DNA from: Chara braunii
Lineage: Eukaryota > Streptophyta > Charophyceae > Charales > Characeae
Assembly (NCBI GenBank): GCA_003427395.1
Contig: BFEA01000293.1
Location: 181,502-231,189, forward strand
Direction: 5' to 3'
DNA length: 49,688 nucleotides
A program made the translations under genes and the position numbers. A model generated the notes under the pieces. The model did not search any database. It saw only the letters and a program-made list of their open reading frames with translations, and was not told where the DNA came from. Shown piece by piece: positions 20,447 through 31,918 of the stretch (its first letter is position 1; every line of letters starts with the position of its first letter).

Positions 20447-22974
20447 GAATTTTGTGTGTAGAGAACATACCAATGCACGTGGCCAACATTAGGTACAATG
20501 CTATGCATGGCGAGGTATACTTCACCGCGTGGGCATTGCAGCACATTGCACTCCAAACTCCTCAATGTCTTGACTAACAGTCAGGTTGGTAGTGCTCTTA
20601 CGCACACTGTTCAGGTGTGTTGTCATTCTTGAGCAAGTTTACTGTATTCAAATACTGTAAAGACGTGTTATGAAGACAGCGGGGGCGCAGAGAATGAAGC
20701 AAAGTGCATGCTGGGGGGAAGCAAAACGACGAACAGGCGTGCCAGGTGCTGGGAAGCAAAAAAAAAAGGACACAACCTGAGAATAGACAAGGCCTGAAAC
20801 AAGACGAAACCTCTGCATTCGTTAACACGCGTGCTGGAAACAAAAAATGAAAGACGGAATGTCGAAACCTTTGGCTTTTTTTCTCCTGAGACAGAGCCTA
20901 GACACCAGGAAGGGGTTTGGCCCTACCCAAAAGGAAGATGATGCCAAAACCTGTGCATAGTTACTTGTTGATTATCGGTTGGGGCTACCAATGGCAGGTG
21001 GGAGAACAACAAACGGAATACACACGATCCATGAGGAGGTGCTCATTGTCCAACTGCCGGTGGCTGGTCGCGAGGGACAGCGTGATGCGAGACCTGCTTT
21101 ACCTCTTTGCATTCTAGTTGCCAAAGACTTTGCAAGGGAAGAATGTGCGTGAATCTGTCCCATGGTCGTGCCTTTACGAGTTGAAAGAGAAAGAAGCAAG
21201 GAGGATATGCATACATGTCCTATTTTTCATCGGGGCAGAAGAGGTAGTTTTCTGAAATTGGACTGCTCTCTCGTATGCTGTGCACATGATAGGAAGGTGG
21301 GCGAATGTTTAAACAGATCCGGGTTGAGAGCCCGAGGTCGGATCCTGACTTGACCAGTATTCTTTTTCCAATTGGTTTATTATCCTGCAGTGTTTATTGG
21401 GATGTGTTTTGTTTGTAATGAGTGCAGCAGATGACGGGGAGAAAGTGTGCTAGATGCTTGTGTCACATGTTGAGAAGCGGGGCTACGAGGAGCAGCGGGG
21501 ATTGTCATTGACAGTCCTTGAGGAACTGCGGCCCTGGCTGGTTGGGGATCACGAGATGTCCGCAAGTGGTGCACGTAGTCTAGATGGTAGTGTGGCCATT
21601 CCACGGTCTATGTTGTGGAAGGGCGCACCAGGAAATAATTTAATTGGGCGTGTTATAAACAACTTGGACCCTGAACAGACCCTGAAAGTGTTAGCTACTT
21701 AGTAGAAGTTTTATCCCACTTCTTCGAACCACTTAAAACTTCCCCAGGCAAAGTTTTGCGTTGTATTGAGTTGCGTCCCCATTCTATTGGGACTTGGCAT
21801 CGTGGACCTCTCAACTGGCGTGCCTTGTTTGAAGTGGAAGTTTGTGAAAATCCACTAGGCGAGCACATCGAGTGTCGAACGGTTCGTCGACTATTGCTTG
21901 AGCTCGAGAGAAAGGGACGAGATCTGGGCTGTGTGTATGTGTGCAGAGAGAGAGAGAGAGAGAGAGGGCAAACCTTGGGTCGCATTGTTGCGTTGGGCAT
22001 GCAGAACCCTGTGACAAGTTGTTGTGTGAAATGCATGGCCAGTGTCATTCGTGCAGTGGCAAGTTGTCTCCTTTTTTTCCTCCGGTGAGATGCCTCCGAT
22101 ATCCTCTGCACTTTTTCGTTATGGAGGGTTGGGTGACCTTCTGTAAATGTTGGCCCAGCTGTAAAGGTTGGGTGTTCTTCTGTGAGCGGCCTTCTCTGCC
22201 ATGTTCGCTATCAGTGAATGTTGGATGCCTCTTCTCCCTGTCATGGGTGATATTTCATCCGTTGCGAGGTATATGTGGCGTGCAATGTCATGCTGAGTGT
22301 GGAGTGACCTATCCGGTTTGGCTGGACGTACTTCGTTTGGAGTATGTGAGAGACCATTCTAGCAGTCTCATCCATGAAGTGGCCGTAAGCTGACATCATC
22401 AATATGCTTAAGTGTTGGAGTATGTACTGGTCTCAGCTTTTCTCAGCTGAGCTGCAGGAGAATTGTCTTTCCTTCGGTCACGTGGGTCTGTGACAGAGCT
22501 GTGTTTGTCGTGTAATTGCATCCCGAGAGAGCTGCATCCAGTCGTGCTGGACCTATAGAGCCAACAACTGCACTGGCTTTTCTGTCCTAGCCTCAGTTGA
22601 TGTCCATAGGCCGATCTGCAAGTTGCAGAGGGATGGTGAAGTTTTTTGATTCAAAATGTCAGAAAACTGACCCGGACAGTCCGAGTCCTGCATATAGCTT
22701 GGCCAAACCTGCTTCTGGGGGACCGACCTAGCTTGGGCTGGTTTGTATTGCTCTGTGTTTGCACAGAAGAGCTCGGCAGTTGCTGTACACTCTGCTGGCG
22801 GCTCTGTTGGTCGGCACACTGCGTCTGTCAGCCAGATGCAGCCTGGGCAGACTGTCGGGGGCTCAACATCGTGATGTGGTGGGCGTTGGCGTCGCGTATA
22901 GTGAACATTACATCACAAGGGCACACAGCTCCGTTGCACCTGGCTTTGTGCGTTATGCACATTTTGCCAAGGCA
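20446..22974. other. Gene-poor stretch, no gene supported
   Basis: Only short frames without recognisable domains. Contains a (AG)n tract at about 21944-21966 preceded by a TG-rich stretch. Nothing else of note. Confidence 0.45.
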
Positions 22975-23164
22975 CTTGCTATGTCATGCGAGATGAAAAG
23001 TCACAATAAAAAAAGAAAAAAAGGGAAAAAGTCACATTACCGTGTGCTAGACATAGTCTTCCTAAGGCAGTTGCTATGTCATGCGAGATGAAAAGTCACA
23101 TAAAAAAAAAAAAAAAAAAAAAGGTCACATTACTGTGTGCTAGGCATAATCTTCCTTCTCACCT
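22975..23164. repeat. 95-bp tandem duplication with A-rich insertions
   Basis: Two units share 'ttgctatgtcatgcgagatg' (at about 22976 and 23071) and 'cacatta(c/t)(c/t)gtgtgctag'. In the second unit a pure A-run is bracketed by 'gtcacat' on both sides (23095-23101 and 23124-23130). The first unit has an A-rich stretch in the same place. Confidence 0.88.
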
Positions 23165-23632
23165 CTATTGCAGGCCCCTGCTGTGAGAGATCCGCGAAGC
23201 GATTCTTGTCTATCGTTCACCCTTTCCAACCCAGGTATTAGCTGCCCGTTCCTGTGATTCGGTCGTGCAAGCTACTAGTACCTTCACGAGTGGTAAAATA
23301 GCGGGCCCTTGGGTGGTCCTCCGGGCTTTTAGTCGGCCGAAACGAGACGACGGCCGCTGATGAGACTTAATGGATGGCGGCCGTTGTGATTCCTTCATTT
23401 AACCAGAACTATGTCCATTTCACTACGTGTTTTTTTGTCACGTGCCGATTGAACCCGAACGAACAGTGTGCGACTTTTTAACTGGCTCCACCAGTCTGTT
23501 TTTCGTCTGGTACGTCTGACGATGCGATTTTGCAGCAGCAGCTTAACTGCTGCAGTCGGGCAAAATACCCCAGGAAATGCACTGGTGGTTGAAGTAAAAG
23601 TGGAAGCCCGAGCTTCCCAAGTTTGCTTTTCT

Positions 23633-24337
23633 TTAAACCTCCAGTACTTGGCCCAGCTATGGAGTCCGAGCCTCAAGCGACCGGTATGTCGAGCCTGTCA
23701 AACTCGGCAGAGTACCAGTAGCTGGACGGGCCGAGGCTGGGGCGACCAGTTGGAAAACAAAAACAGCAAAAACAAAACACAAACAACAACGCTGTGGATG
23801 CATTCTCCTGAGTGCTAATGTGAGCACATCGCAGTTTGGGTGTATATGCCGCGTGGTGTTTCTGTCAGAATCCAAAAGTAAAATAAGGCAAAAAAAAAAA
23901 AAAAAAAAAAAAAAACATCTCAAAAAAGAAAAAAAAAACGAATCGTGAATCCCCCTGAAATTAGTTACATTCACTTGTCTGTGTGCAAGTGTGAGTATGT
24001 CCTCAACGAGGCCTGTTTAGTAGATCACGGGAAATCCCCGGCCTCGCTGGCAGAAGAATCTAAGCAAAATGAAAAAAACAAAAAAAAAAAAAGCAGAAAA
24101 AATAGGCATTCAGAATCTTCCAGAAATAGTAGTTAGAAGCATTCCACCAAGAACCGGCCTGACCACGACCCCCGCCCAACTTAAAAAGTAGTTCTTTTTT
24201 TTTTTTTTTTGGTTCTTTCTTTTCTACGTCGCAATTCTCAGCGACCGGCCGTTCATGTGAACGACGCCCCTCAAATGTGTCCCATGTTAATGGGACACGC
24301 CCGTGGCCCATAGCTGTCCCAAATACTGGTGGTTCAA
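23633..24337. mobile_element. About 705-bp element of the 'ccagtacttgg' terminal-repeat family
   Basis: The left end TTTAAACCTCCAGTACTTGG and the right end, complementary to TTGAACCACCAGTATTTGG, match the termini of the 15353-15561 element. The interior holds several A-rich and T-rich runs and no coding frame. It may be a longer non-autonomous member or two solo ends fortuitously paired. Confidence 0.5.
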
Positions 24338-24387
24338 GTAAGCCTACAGCAGGTGAGTTGCCTTGCTACAAAGCTTTCAGAGATGAT

Positions 24388-24420
24388 GTGCATCTGCTGT
24401 GCATCTGCTGTGCATCTGCT
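24388..24420. repeat. 11-bp tandem triplication
   Basis: Three exact copies of GTGCATCTGCT. Confidence 0.95.
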
Positions 24421-26453
24421 GTGCCGTGTGGGGGCTATCACCGATGCGACCATCTGTTACGTCCTTGCTCTTGTTTCACAGGCGAAGTCGGATTTCCTTG
24501 GGTTGCGTCACTGATGGAGCATTATGGATTCTCGCGAGGCCGTGAGCAAGTTGGGTCTCGAGCTAGTTAACAGAGTGCGATATGAACCACCTGCAGTGCG
24601 ACGTATGGACAGGTTGTCACCGCCGTCGCACACATTGGCAGGTCAAGATCTGTAGAAGGTAGAAAACATTCTCCGGGGACCGTTGGGTCATCATGACAGA
24701 CACAGATGATGTTAAATCAGTAGCAGAACGAACTCTTGTCGCTGGCGCACTGTGATGATCCTGTTGCTGTTTCTACTAGAATGCGCTGTTTCTACTAGAA
24801 TGTGATCAGTGTTATGTGGTAAAGCTCCAGGCGAGCCTCGTCAGCACACTTCCTCCTGTGACAGTCTCCTGTGGAGTCAGTTGCCCATCCAGGCCCCCGT
24901 CTTGTGGCATGTTCTCTCTGTAGAGGCTTGGAACTGTAGTAGCGTACATAACTCTGCCATCGCTGTCCCTCTGTTCGAAGGGTGTGGTAGCTCTGCTCTC
25001 CCTCTGTTTGGAGGATGTGGTGGCCGTATTGGACGTGCCGTGTCTCGGCTGTGCAAGATGACACTCGGCAGCGTTGCAGATTGGATGCAGTGCTTCCGCA
25101 AGCGAACACCAGGACCGGTTTTGCCTGCTTGGTCTCTAGGTGTGGCCTCACACCATAGCTAGCACACTGCTGCTCGATTCAATTCTCTATGTATGCAACT
25201 GCATGCATGTGACAGTCTCTTATGCAATTTCGATTTTTTCTGTGTTGGCGAATGTTCATGATTTGATGTTGTTCTCCTTTTCCCTTTATTTCTTCCTCCC
25301 CCTTCTTTTCCCTTCTCTTGTTGCTGACTTCTTCCCTCAGTGATCCTCCTGCTCCGTGTGAAGAGCTCTTAACTGTGAATGAACGAGCACCGGTAAGGGA
25401 AGAGGCAAAATATGAGGTGCAAGGGTGCTGAAAGACTAAACCATTGTCGAGGCAAAGGCCTTCAGCTCTTTTCTACGGGAGTGCAACTGGCCTTGTACCT
25501 TGCACCACCAAACTGTCACGACGACCAAAATCCATGTGGCAAGATTATTCCAAGTATCATGTCAATGCATAGGTCTGGAAAAGCGGTTGATGTGGTGATC
25601 GATTGTTTAACACCAGCTCTCATTGGCAGTGTGCATTCCCACTACCGTCATTGGCAGAGCGCACGCACTGCCAGCTCTCCTCTTTCGAATGCGGACTCTT
25701 GCAGCTAGGGATGGGACTGCAGTACTAGTGGGTTACGCTAGTCCTTGTCTGTGGTTGATTGATTGCCACATTTAGTTTGGGCAGGGAGCCCACCGTCGTC
25801 CTCCACCGTCCTCCCCTGAACACGAAGCACCCTGATAACGCATGCACACGAGTTACCTTTCCGGTGCAGTGCAGCCGAAACACTGCACATGGCGAAAGTG
25901 GGTCGTGGGCGTGCCAGTGGTAGTCCCTCGTTGAGAGGGTGTCGACTATGTGTATGGCGGGTTCTATGGCTGTGATGATGGGGTAGTGTCCCGGATCTCT
26001 GGCCTTCTTGTGGTGGGTTTAGACAGGCTGTCAGGATGGCTGTGTCGGTGTGAGTAAAGTTGGTGAGTTCGGTGTAGGACATGACTGACTTTCGGCAATG
26101 CGCGAGTCCTCGTTGATCAGCCAAATGCGTTCCGAGAAGGAAGTATGTCACAATGACCTACTTTGCGTAAGCTATATATGTTTATGGCATGTAGAACACA
26201 CGTACAAAAGTGCCCCCTGCGGAGAAGTTGAGGTCGAGTATGCTGACGAGTCGGTGAACCATGTTGTGACTACACGACTACAGCCGACCATCATGTGCGC
26301 ACTCGTACAGCACTGCTTGTTAAACGTTCTCTGCGCGCTTTGGCAGGTGACTTGGAACATTTCGTTCAAGCACGCACATAACTATGGGGGCAAAGAAATA
26401 GTGTTCCTGGCATGTCCTTGCATAACCAGCATGGGCTGTTGTTATCCTGCAGA

Positions 26454-26491
26454 AGATGGGCAGTGCATTGCAAGATGGGCAGTGCATTGCA
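26454..26491. repeat. 19-bp tandem duplication
   Basis: Two exact copies of AGATGGGCAGTGCATTGCA, one directly after the other. Confidence 0.95.
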
Positions 26492-26834
26492 TTTGCCAGC
26501 TATCTCCACTCGGCGAAGATCGAGGAAGATTGGTTTCGGGAGTGTTCCTTGTGGCTGCAGTGATTTGTTTTCGATTTTCTATTCGCTTTGGAAACGACTC
26601 CGTGCAGCAGAAGCATTATCTTGCAGGGCAAGCGTTTGCAATGTCCGAAATGAGACCTGCTCGAAAAGCAACGGTATCATGCAGTTCAAGTGTTTGCGAA
26701 AACGTAAAATGAGACATGTGGGAAAGGTGACGAGGAACGTGATGAGGGCAGCGATGAGGTGTATCCTGCGGTGACGACAAGTGTGATGAGGCGTGTCCTG
26801 CAGCGATCAGAAAAGTGACGAGGTGTATCCTTCA

Positions 26835-26911
26835 CGGAAAGTGTTACGCCAAGTGTAAAAAAATGATAGCTAACGGAAAGTGTTACGCCAAGTGTAAAAA
26901 AATGATAGCTC
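26835..26911. repeat. 39-bp tandem duplication
   Basis: Copies start 'cggaaagtgttacgccaag' at 26835 and 26874 and are essentially identical. Nearby words such as 'gaggtgtatcctgc' recur several times between 26750 and 27000, suggesting a larger eroded array. Confidence 0.93.
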
Positions 26912-27507
26912 TTGCTGCTCCAGAAACAGTTGTGTGGTTTTGTGTGCAACAGAATTCTGCTGTCATGAGAAAAGTGGTGAGGTGTATCCTGCAGGGCAAT
27001 GAATCTGAAAGCGGGTATCCATTGGGGTATTGTGATAGTAGATGTATGTGGGGAAAAAGGTAGAAGGCCACTGTCGTGTGTGGAATCAGTCACAGGTACT
27101 TCCAAGCTAGGCAGACGTTGCACATCGGAAAACAGGGGACCTGTGCGTATGTAGCTGTGTTGTCTCCCTCCAGCCATCAGAGTAGTGGTAGGTAGGTAGT
27201 GAAGGTGAATTGAAAGAATTTGATGATGAAAGATTTGAGATAAGAATTTAGTGTACATCATAAAACAAGAAAAAAACCCGAAAACATGTCAGTGACTGGA
27301 GTGAAGGGGATGTTGGGAGGGTGGGGCATGGTGGTGGGGGCGCAGGAAGGGACTTGGGCAATTGTGCAAAGGGTGTATGTGGTGGTTAGAGCTTGTGCCA
27401 CATGTGTGGAAAGTTGCGCAAGTACACAGATGGTCAAGCGAGGGGAAGCATGACGCGTAGTAAGTGAAGCACACTCCGGGAAAAGAAGTGGCAGGATTGG
27501 TATTGTC

Positions 27508-27570
27508 AGGTCCAGGCGCCTGAGCATTTGTCCCAAAAAAAAAAAAAAAAAAAAAAGGTCCAGGCGCCTG
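27508..27570. repeat. Orphan poly(A) insertion flanked by a 15-bp direct repeat
   Basis: AGGTCCAGGCGCCTG occurs at 27508-27522 and again at 27556-27570, bracketing 'agcatttgtccc' plus about 22 A residues. This is the signature of a target-site duplication around a tail-only or severely truncated retroposition product. It could also be a gap-closing artefact, since a related junction borders the N gap near 33.9 kb. Confidence 0.7.
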
Positions 27571-28329
27571 GCTGGTTTACCATGCATAGCATATAGCTAC
27601 AATATTAGAAGATTGTGGTACGTAAAACCACGATTTTGAAAACTTGAAGTCCAAAGATCCAATGGTGGAAACCATTTGCTACCTGCCCGTCGTGCCCACC
27701 CGGTCCTCCCTTGAGACATGAAAGTGAAGTACAGTGAGGACTCTGAGGAGTGCGAGATTGGAAGTCGTACAGCGATTGCCACAGATAACACTGTCATATG
27801 CCCTGCGAAGGGGTTGGATATGATGTACGATTAGAATGGTTGCGTATGTGCTGCAAAGAGATTGCGTATGCGGCAAGTGAATTTTATTGCTGGTGCAAAA
27901 TTGCAAATGTCCACGGAGTAGCGGGTGTTTGTTTGCTTCTTGGTCCAGTAGAGTGAACCTCTTTGTGGCCCCATTCTAGGCGGCACCGGACGGGCTTTCT
28001 TCTGGTACGCTGGTGGTGACGTGCTTGTGCAAAATCTGTAAACCCTCACCTCCTATCCATAAGTTATGCTGTAAGGCCCGGATGGCGTTAAGAGCGTTCT
28101 ACCTCCCCAGGTGGAGTCAGGGAATACAGGTTCTTCCACCTCTGAATAGTTTAGTGGTGTCAGGTAGACAGACATGCGTGTCGTATCGAATTAAACCACA
28201 TGCTTTACCATTTATGCGGGTGCCCATCAATTTCTTTGTGTTTCAGCCTTGTGACCGTGCTCCCCAGGTGGAGTACTTAACGAGTTAAAGGGCCAGTATG
28301 TTTCCCAGTGTTCGGCGGCGGAAATATAG
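27571..28329. other. No gene supported
   Basis: Short frames without recognisable domains. No repeat seen beyond general low complexity. Confidence 0.45.
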
Positions 28330-28441
28330 AGTAGAAACATTTCTAGTCGGAAGAATTTGGGCGCTCCTACTAGTGGCCCGTATGCTTCCTAAAATCATGG
28401 CTTGTTTATGGGCACGACTTTAAGAAGTACTGGTGGTTTAA
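28330..28441 (-). mobile_element. Dispersed repeat, inverted copy, with 'agtactggtggttta' end
   Basis: The segment with 'gaaacatttctagtcgga' and 'gcttgtttatgggcacgac' is the reverse complement of the repeat core seen at 37637-37733 and 37748-37838. Its right edge carries the same 'agtactggtggttta' terminus as the other family members. Confidence 0.75.
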
Positions 28442-28839
28442 GGTCCGGACTGTGCAGAGATGTAGCTGCAGCTGGCTGCAATTGGCAGGGTTCCCAGATC
28501 ACAATCATGCATTTACAGGCGACTGATTGGTGCTTATGAAATTGAGGGGGAGATGTCTGCAGTAGGGGATCCTGTCATTGTAGAGTGCATGTGGGTACGC
28601 GTGTGGCTGTTGATGAGAAAACAATACGATGGGATTCTATCCTTCCTTCCTAAATGTGGTGAAATGCAGAGAGTAAGACAACAACCCCAGCCTTTGAATT
28701 GTTTGCCTGCCCCTGATGTGGCTTGGAACCAAGGCCTTCTGCGAGTAGCAGTGCATGCTCTTCCTCAATGTTGGTGTTCTCCCGTGTGCGCATACAGTGA
28801 CACGTGGGTGCTTCAAGTGGCACATATATCCATGCAGGC

Positions 28840-28930
28840 AGAGTCACACATATATGCACGCATGCATTGACTGCATGCACGTATTCATGCCACACAGGGG
28901 GCAAGCATGCACGCGTGCACGCACACACCG
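28840..28930. repeat. Alternating purine-pyrimidine (GCATGC-rich) tract
   Basis: Dense ATGCAT, GCATGC and CACGCG words give nearly continuous purine-pyrimidine alternation, which favours Z-DNA. A shorter similar stretch lies at 29330-29370. Confidence 0.6.
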
Positions 28931-29006
28931 GCGAAGGATTTTACTTCGCAATGGCGGTGTGGTTTCCTTTGACAACCGTAACTCCATAGGGGAAATGCTG
29001 AGACCT

Positions 29007-29054
29007 TTTTTTTTTTTTTTGGGGGGGGGGGTTGGGGGGGGGGGAAGGGGGAGG
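29007..29054 (+). repeat. T14 run followed by G-quadruplex-prone G tracts
   Basis: A T homopolymer changes abruptly into long G runs separated by TT, AA and A, ending in gggggaggg. Four or more G tracts of at least three allow intramolecular G4 formation on the + strand. Such junctions are also error-prone in sequencing. Confidence 0.75.
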
Positions 29055-30157
29055 GAATTGCTGTGACTGGTGTACCTTTTGTTAGTCTTGTGATATGTTC
29101 AATGCTGGAGCTGCTGACACGCGCTTCGGAATAAGCTGCCATGGTAGATAAAAAAAAACATTTGGGAGGTCGGAACTCCTCTTAGCGTGATCAGCAGGCC
29201 AGAAGGGGTGAGTGCCGGTGGGCGTTTCTTTTCATATGCCACGTCGGGTGTTGTTGCTATGGGAAGGGAAGTCTATGACACCTGATTTATGTATTATCCA
29301 TCCCATCTATCTATGCATGCCTCTCCATACACCTCACACACATGCGCGCATGCAACGCACAATCACACACAGTTTCTCAGACTTACTCCCATTCTTGTCA
29401 GGGGTTTGCACCGAGAGTCTGCTAGAATTGCTGAGTTGGTGGAAGTAAAGTGGGCCACTCTATTCTCAGGGGTATTGCCAACTCTGGGGGCCGTGGGGAT
29501 TCTTTATCCATCAGTCAAATGTTTCCAGGCCAGATTGTCAGGGTCGAACCTTATACGAGAACCCCCGACTCACACGTGGATGTATACATGGCCTCGGACA
29601 TGGACGCCATTCCCAAGTGGAGGCATGCATGGATGTGGCATCGTGGATCTGGTGAAGTGGTTTGTGAAAGACGAGGCTTATTTTGCGGAATGCGGAACCA
29701 GTTTCAGGGACGATTCAAGGTAGTTCTAAGCAAGCAGCTCTCTCCATGATGCATCTTTCAGCCTTCGACTGATTGCTTGCATCGGGTTTCAGGTTTTCTA
29801 TTACAAGCAGCCCTCTCCAAATGTCATTGCCTGACCAGAACCAACGTGGACTTTTAGGAAGATAATAGTCAGGGGAGGGCTTTACGTGTCTGGCGAGTAG
29901 TGTGTGGAAGTTTCCGATCAGCAAGAGGACATTGTGGCGGAATTCTTATAGGCATGTTTGGACGTGAACCAACATGTATTTTTAGTGTAGAACAGCAGTC
30001 ACGGGAAACTGTTATGGGCGACTGCTATCTGACGGCCGCAAGCGAAAAAGAAAGGACGAAAGCGAAACGGAACTGCTGATTGATTTTGTCAGCGGCGGCA
30101 CGGCCCTGGTTGGCCACCGCTTTACCCGGTGCAACTTTGAAAATGAAGTGGGGAAAG

Positions 30158-30330
30158 GTACTGGCGGCTTAAACCAGCAGTAAGTCCTCTAGTCATGCCC
30201 GTTAACGCACCACAATTTTAGGCAATGTATGGGCTACTATGGGAGTGCCCAAATTCATCCGACCAGAAACATTTGTACTCTTTTTTTTCCGCGGGCGGTA
30301 GCTGGGCGAAGTACTGGTGGTTCAAGTGTC
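30158..30330 (+). mobile_element. Dispersed repeat copy with 'agtactggtggttcaa' end
   Basis: The segment shares 'gggctactatgggagtgcccaaattcatccgac' in two overlapping words (gggctactatggg; gcccaaattcatccgac) with the copies at 37.6-37.9 kb. It ends in 'agctgggcgaagtactggtggttcaa', split here by one changed base from the family consensus. The left side begins with a second, partial terminus (tactggcggcttaaacc). Confidence 0.75.
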
Positions 30331-30880
30331 TGGTCGGTCGTGTCGGAAATTTCTGATCAGCAAGAGGAGAGTGTGGCGGAAGTAGCTTGCCTGGGTTGTC
30401 ACGTAGCACAGAGTGATGAAGTGTGGTGGCAGTATTCTTTGTCTTTACAAACTTTGTATATGAAAAGATGCTTTCATGTTGAAATTTCCTATTATACTCC
30501 TTATGAAGATGGTCAAAAGATCATAAATAAATTAAAATAATACAGGTGCTCAGTTAATAAGGGTTTTTCTTGTATTTAAACTAATGGAAGTTGTCATGTT
30601 GAACAGGTTGCTGGTCTCAAGGGTGTATACAGGGATTATGAGCTCAGTCTAGGGGAGGGCGAATAAATCCTCTTGCTGTATGTATTGGGATGTTGTTCCG
30701 GGACACACACAGGTGGTGATGATCCCCAGGAGTAGATGGGGGGATGTACTTCACATGAAAAAGAAATCAAGGGAGAAACAGTAGGCAACCAGAACTATAA
30801 AAAATCAGCAGCTGAAGGTGGATGTGCCTCGTTAAGTGGTGCTGGTTGTGGCGCTTACACACTGGGTTTGTGAGAGGGGT
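30331..30880. other. AT-rich flank of the organelle mosaic, nothing identified
   Basis: Sequence from about 30428 to 30600 is AT-rich and resembles organelle intergenic DNA in composition, but I cannot match it to a gene. Confidence 0.4.
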
Positions 30881-30892
30881 GTGTACTGTGTG

Positions 30893-31012
30893 GTAGTGGC
30901 AGGAGCGGGATCAGCTAAAACATCTGCAGGTACATAAACTGCTTGAATAGAGGTAATAGAGCCTTCTTTTGTCGAAATAATTCTTTCTTGAAGAGTGTCA
31001 ATTTCTGTACTT
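30893..31012 (-). pseudogene. atpB: Plastid atpB fragment (ATP synthase beta subunit), NUPT
   Basis: Reading the - strand gives [10 protein letters not shown] followed by [17 protein letters not shown] and DPAPATT. This is the conserved segment of F1 beta subunits after the Walker B region; '[17 protein letters not shown]' is the plastid form. About 40 codons remain, with no start, stop or flanking atpB sequence. It cannot make protein and is best read as plastid DNA transferred to the nucleus. Confidence 0.85.
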
Positions 31013-31066
31013 ACAACATATATATATAGAGGGAGAGGAACTAAAGGAAAGAACTAAATTTTTATC

Positions 31067-31318
31067 TTATATTGATTGTTTTTGTTTCATCAATAAAATA
31101 GCTAAAAGCATGAAAATGGATCCAAGTAAAGTATATAAGAAAAAGTGATATGCTGCTCGTATTTTTCTCTGTCTAGAACCCCATACCCCTATAATAATAA
31201 ACATAGGGATTAAAACACTTTCAAAGAACACATGAAAAAGGAGAAGATCTAGCATGCAAAACACAGCAATGATGAAAGCTTCCAGAACTAAAAAAGCTAC
31301 CATGTACTCTTTCTTGTA
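31067..31318 (-). pseudogene. nad4: Mitochondrial nad4 fragment (NADH dehydrogenase subunit 4), NUMT
   Basis: The - strand frame contains KEYMVAFLVLEAF, VFFESVLIPMFIIIGVWGS and FFLYTLLGSIFMLLAIL, the classic conserved block of plant mitochondrial ND4 transmembrane helices. Homology stops after LLAIL, where the frame continues into unrelated LMKQKQSI and a stop. Only about 75 of roughly 495 residues remain. The break could be a former intron edge or a rearrangement point. Confidence 0.92.
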
Positions 31319-31365
31319 ATTTTGAATACTAGACTAACCTACTAACATGCAAATAGGATCCGTTC

Positions 31366-31404
31366 AGTGCTGGAGCTAACGTGTTAAGTGTCCCGTCTGG
31401 GGAA

Positions 31405-31469
<65 letters not shown>

Positions 31470-31615
31470 GAATTTGATGCAACGCGAAGAACCTTACCAG
31501 GGTTTGACATACTGTGAGTCCCTTTGAAAAGATGGAGTGCCTTCGGGAACACGGATACAGGTGGTGCATGGTTGTCGTCAACTCGTGGCGTGAGATGTTG
31601 GGTTAAGTCCCGCAG
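31366..31615 (+). pseudogene. Organellar small-subunit rRNA fragment (3' domain part)
   Basis: Conserved SSU words are clear: gaaactcaaaggaattgacgg, split by family custom as GAAACTCAAAGG and AATTGACGGGG, then CACAAGCGGTGGAGCATGTGG, AACCTTACCAGG, CAGGTGGTGCATGG and GTTGGGTTAAGTCCCGC. They correspond to about E. coli positions 870-1100. Several conserved bases are changed (gtcaactcgtggcg for gtcagctcgtg), consistent with a nuclear copy. Mitochondrial origin is favoured by the linked 3' end and 5S fragment. Confidence 0.9.
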
Positions 31616-31772
31616 CATCAATGGGTTCTTTTATATTAATGGGGGGAGAAATGACTACATTTCTTTTGCCCGAAATCGTCGCTATGATAAACCAATGACT
31701 TTGATACATTACGCACGTCAAGTGCGCAACATGTTATTCGCATCGTTGATCATAAAGACTATCACGGTAGAA
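31616..31772 (+). other. Unidentified insert between two SSU rRNA pieces
   Basis: About 157 bp replaces the roughly 380 nt of SSU rRNA expected between the two flanking rRNA blocks. One + frame reads GGRNDYISFARNRRYDKPM then LIHYARQVRNMLF, which looks protein-like but which I cannot assign. Confidence 0.5.
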
Positions 31773-31785
31773 TGAGTGACTGAGG

Positions 31786-31819
<34 letters not shown>

Positions 31820-31838
31820 GGGCTGGATTGACTCCTTT
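31773..31838 (+). pseudogene. rrn18: 3' end of mitochondrial-type SSU rRNA (rrn18)
   Basis: GAAGTCGTAACAAGGTAGCC, followed by GTAGGGGAACCTGGGGCTGG and ATTGA, matches the 3' terminus of plant mitochondrial rrn18 rather than plastid 16S. It follows the unidentified insert directly, so the 3' domain is internally deleted. Confidence 0.85.
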
Positions 31839-31918
31839 CCCATATACATACCCAGATTTGATTTACTGTCGAGCTAATCAGACTAGTTACCAAAGGCGCG
31901 AAGCACGATTCCGAGTAT

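Larger units (their letters stand above)
24338..27507. other. Gene-poor stretch with small duplications
   Basis: No frame here carries a domain I recognise. It holds the 11-bp, 19-bp and 39-bp duplications listed separately and a pair of 20-bp 'gctgtttctactagaatg' repeats near 24770. Confidence 0.45.
28442..30157. other. No gene supported; structured low-complexity DNA
   Basis: Contains the Z-DNA-prone and G-run tracts listed separately. Frames at 28553-28870 and 29289-29723 lack recognisable domains. Confidence 0.45.

Noticed and set aside
23350-23375. CTGATGAG word as a possible second hammerhead core
   Set aside because: No following helix II and no GAAA core in range.
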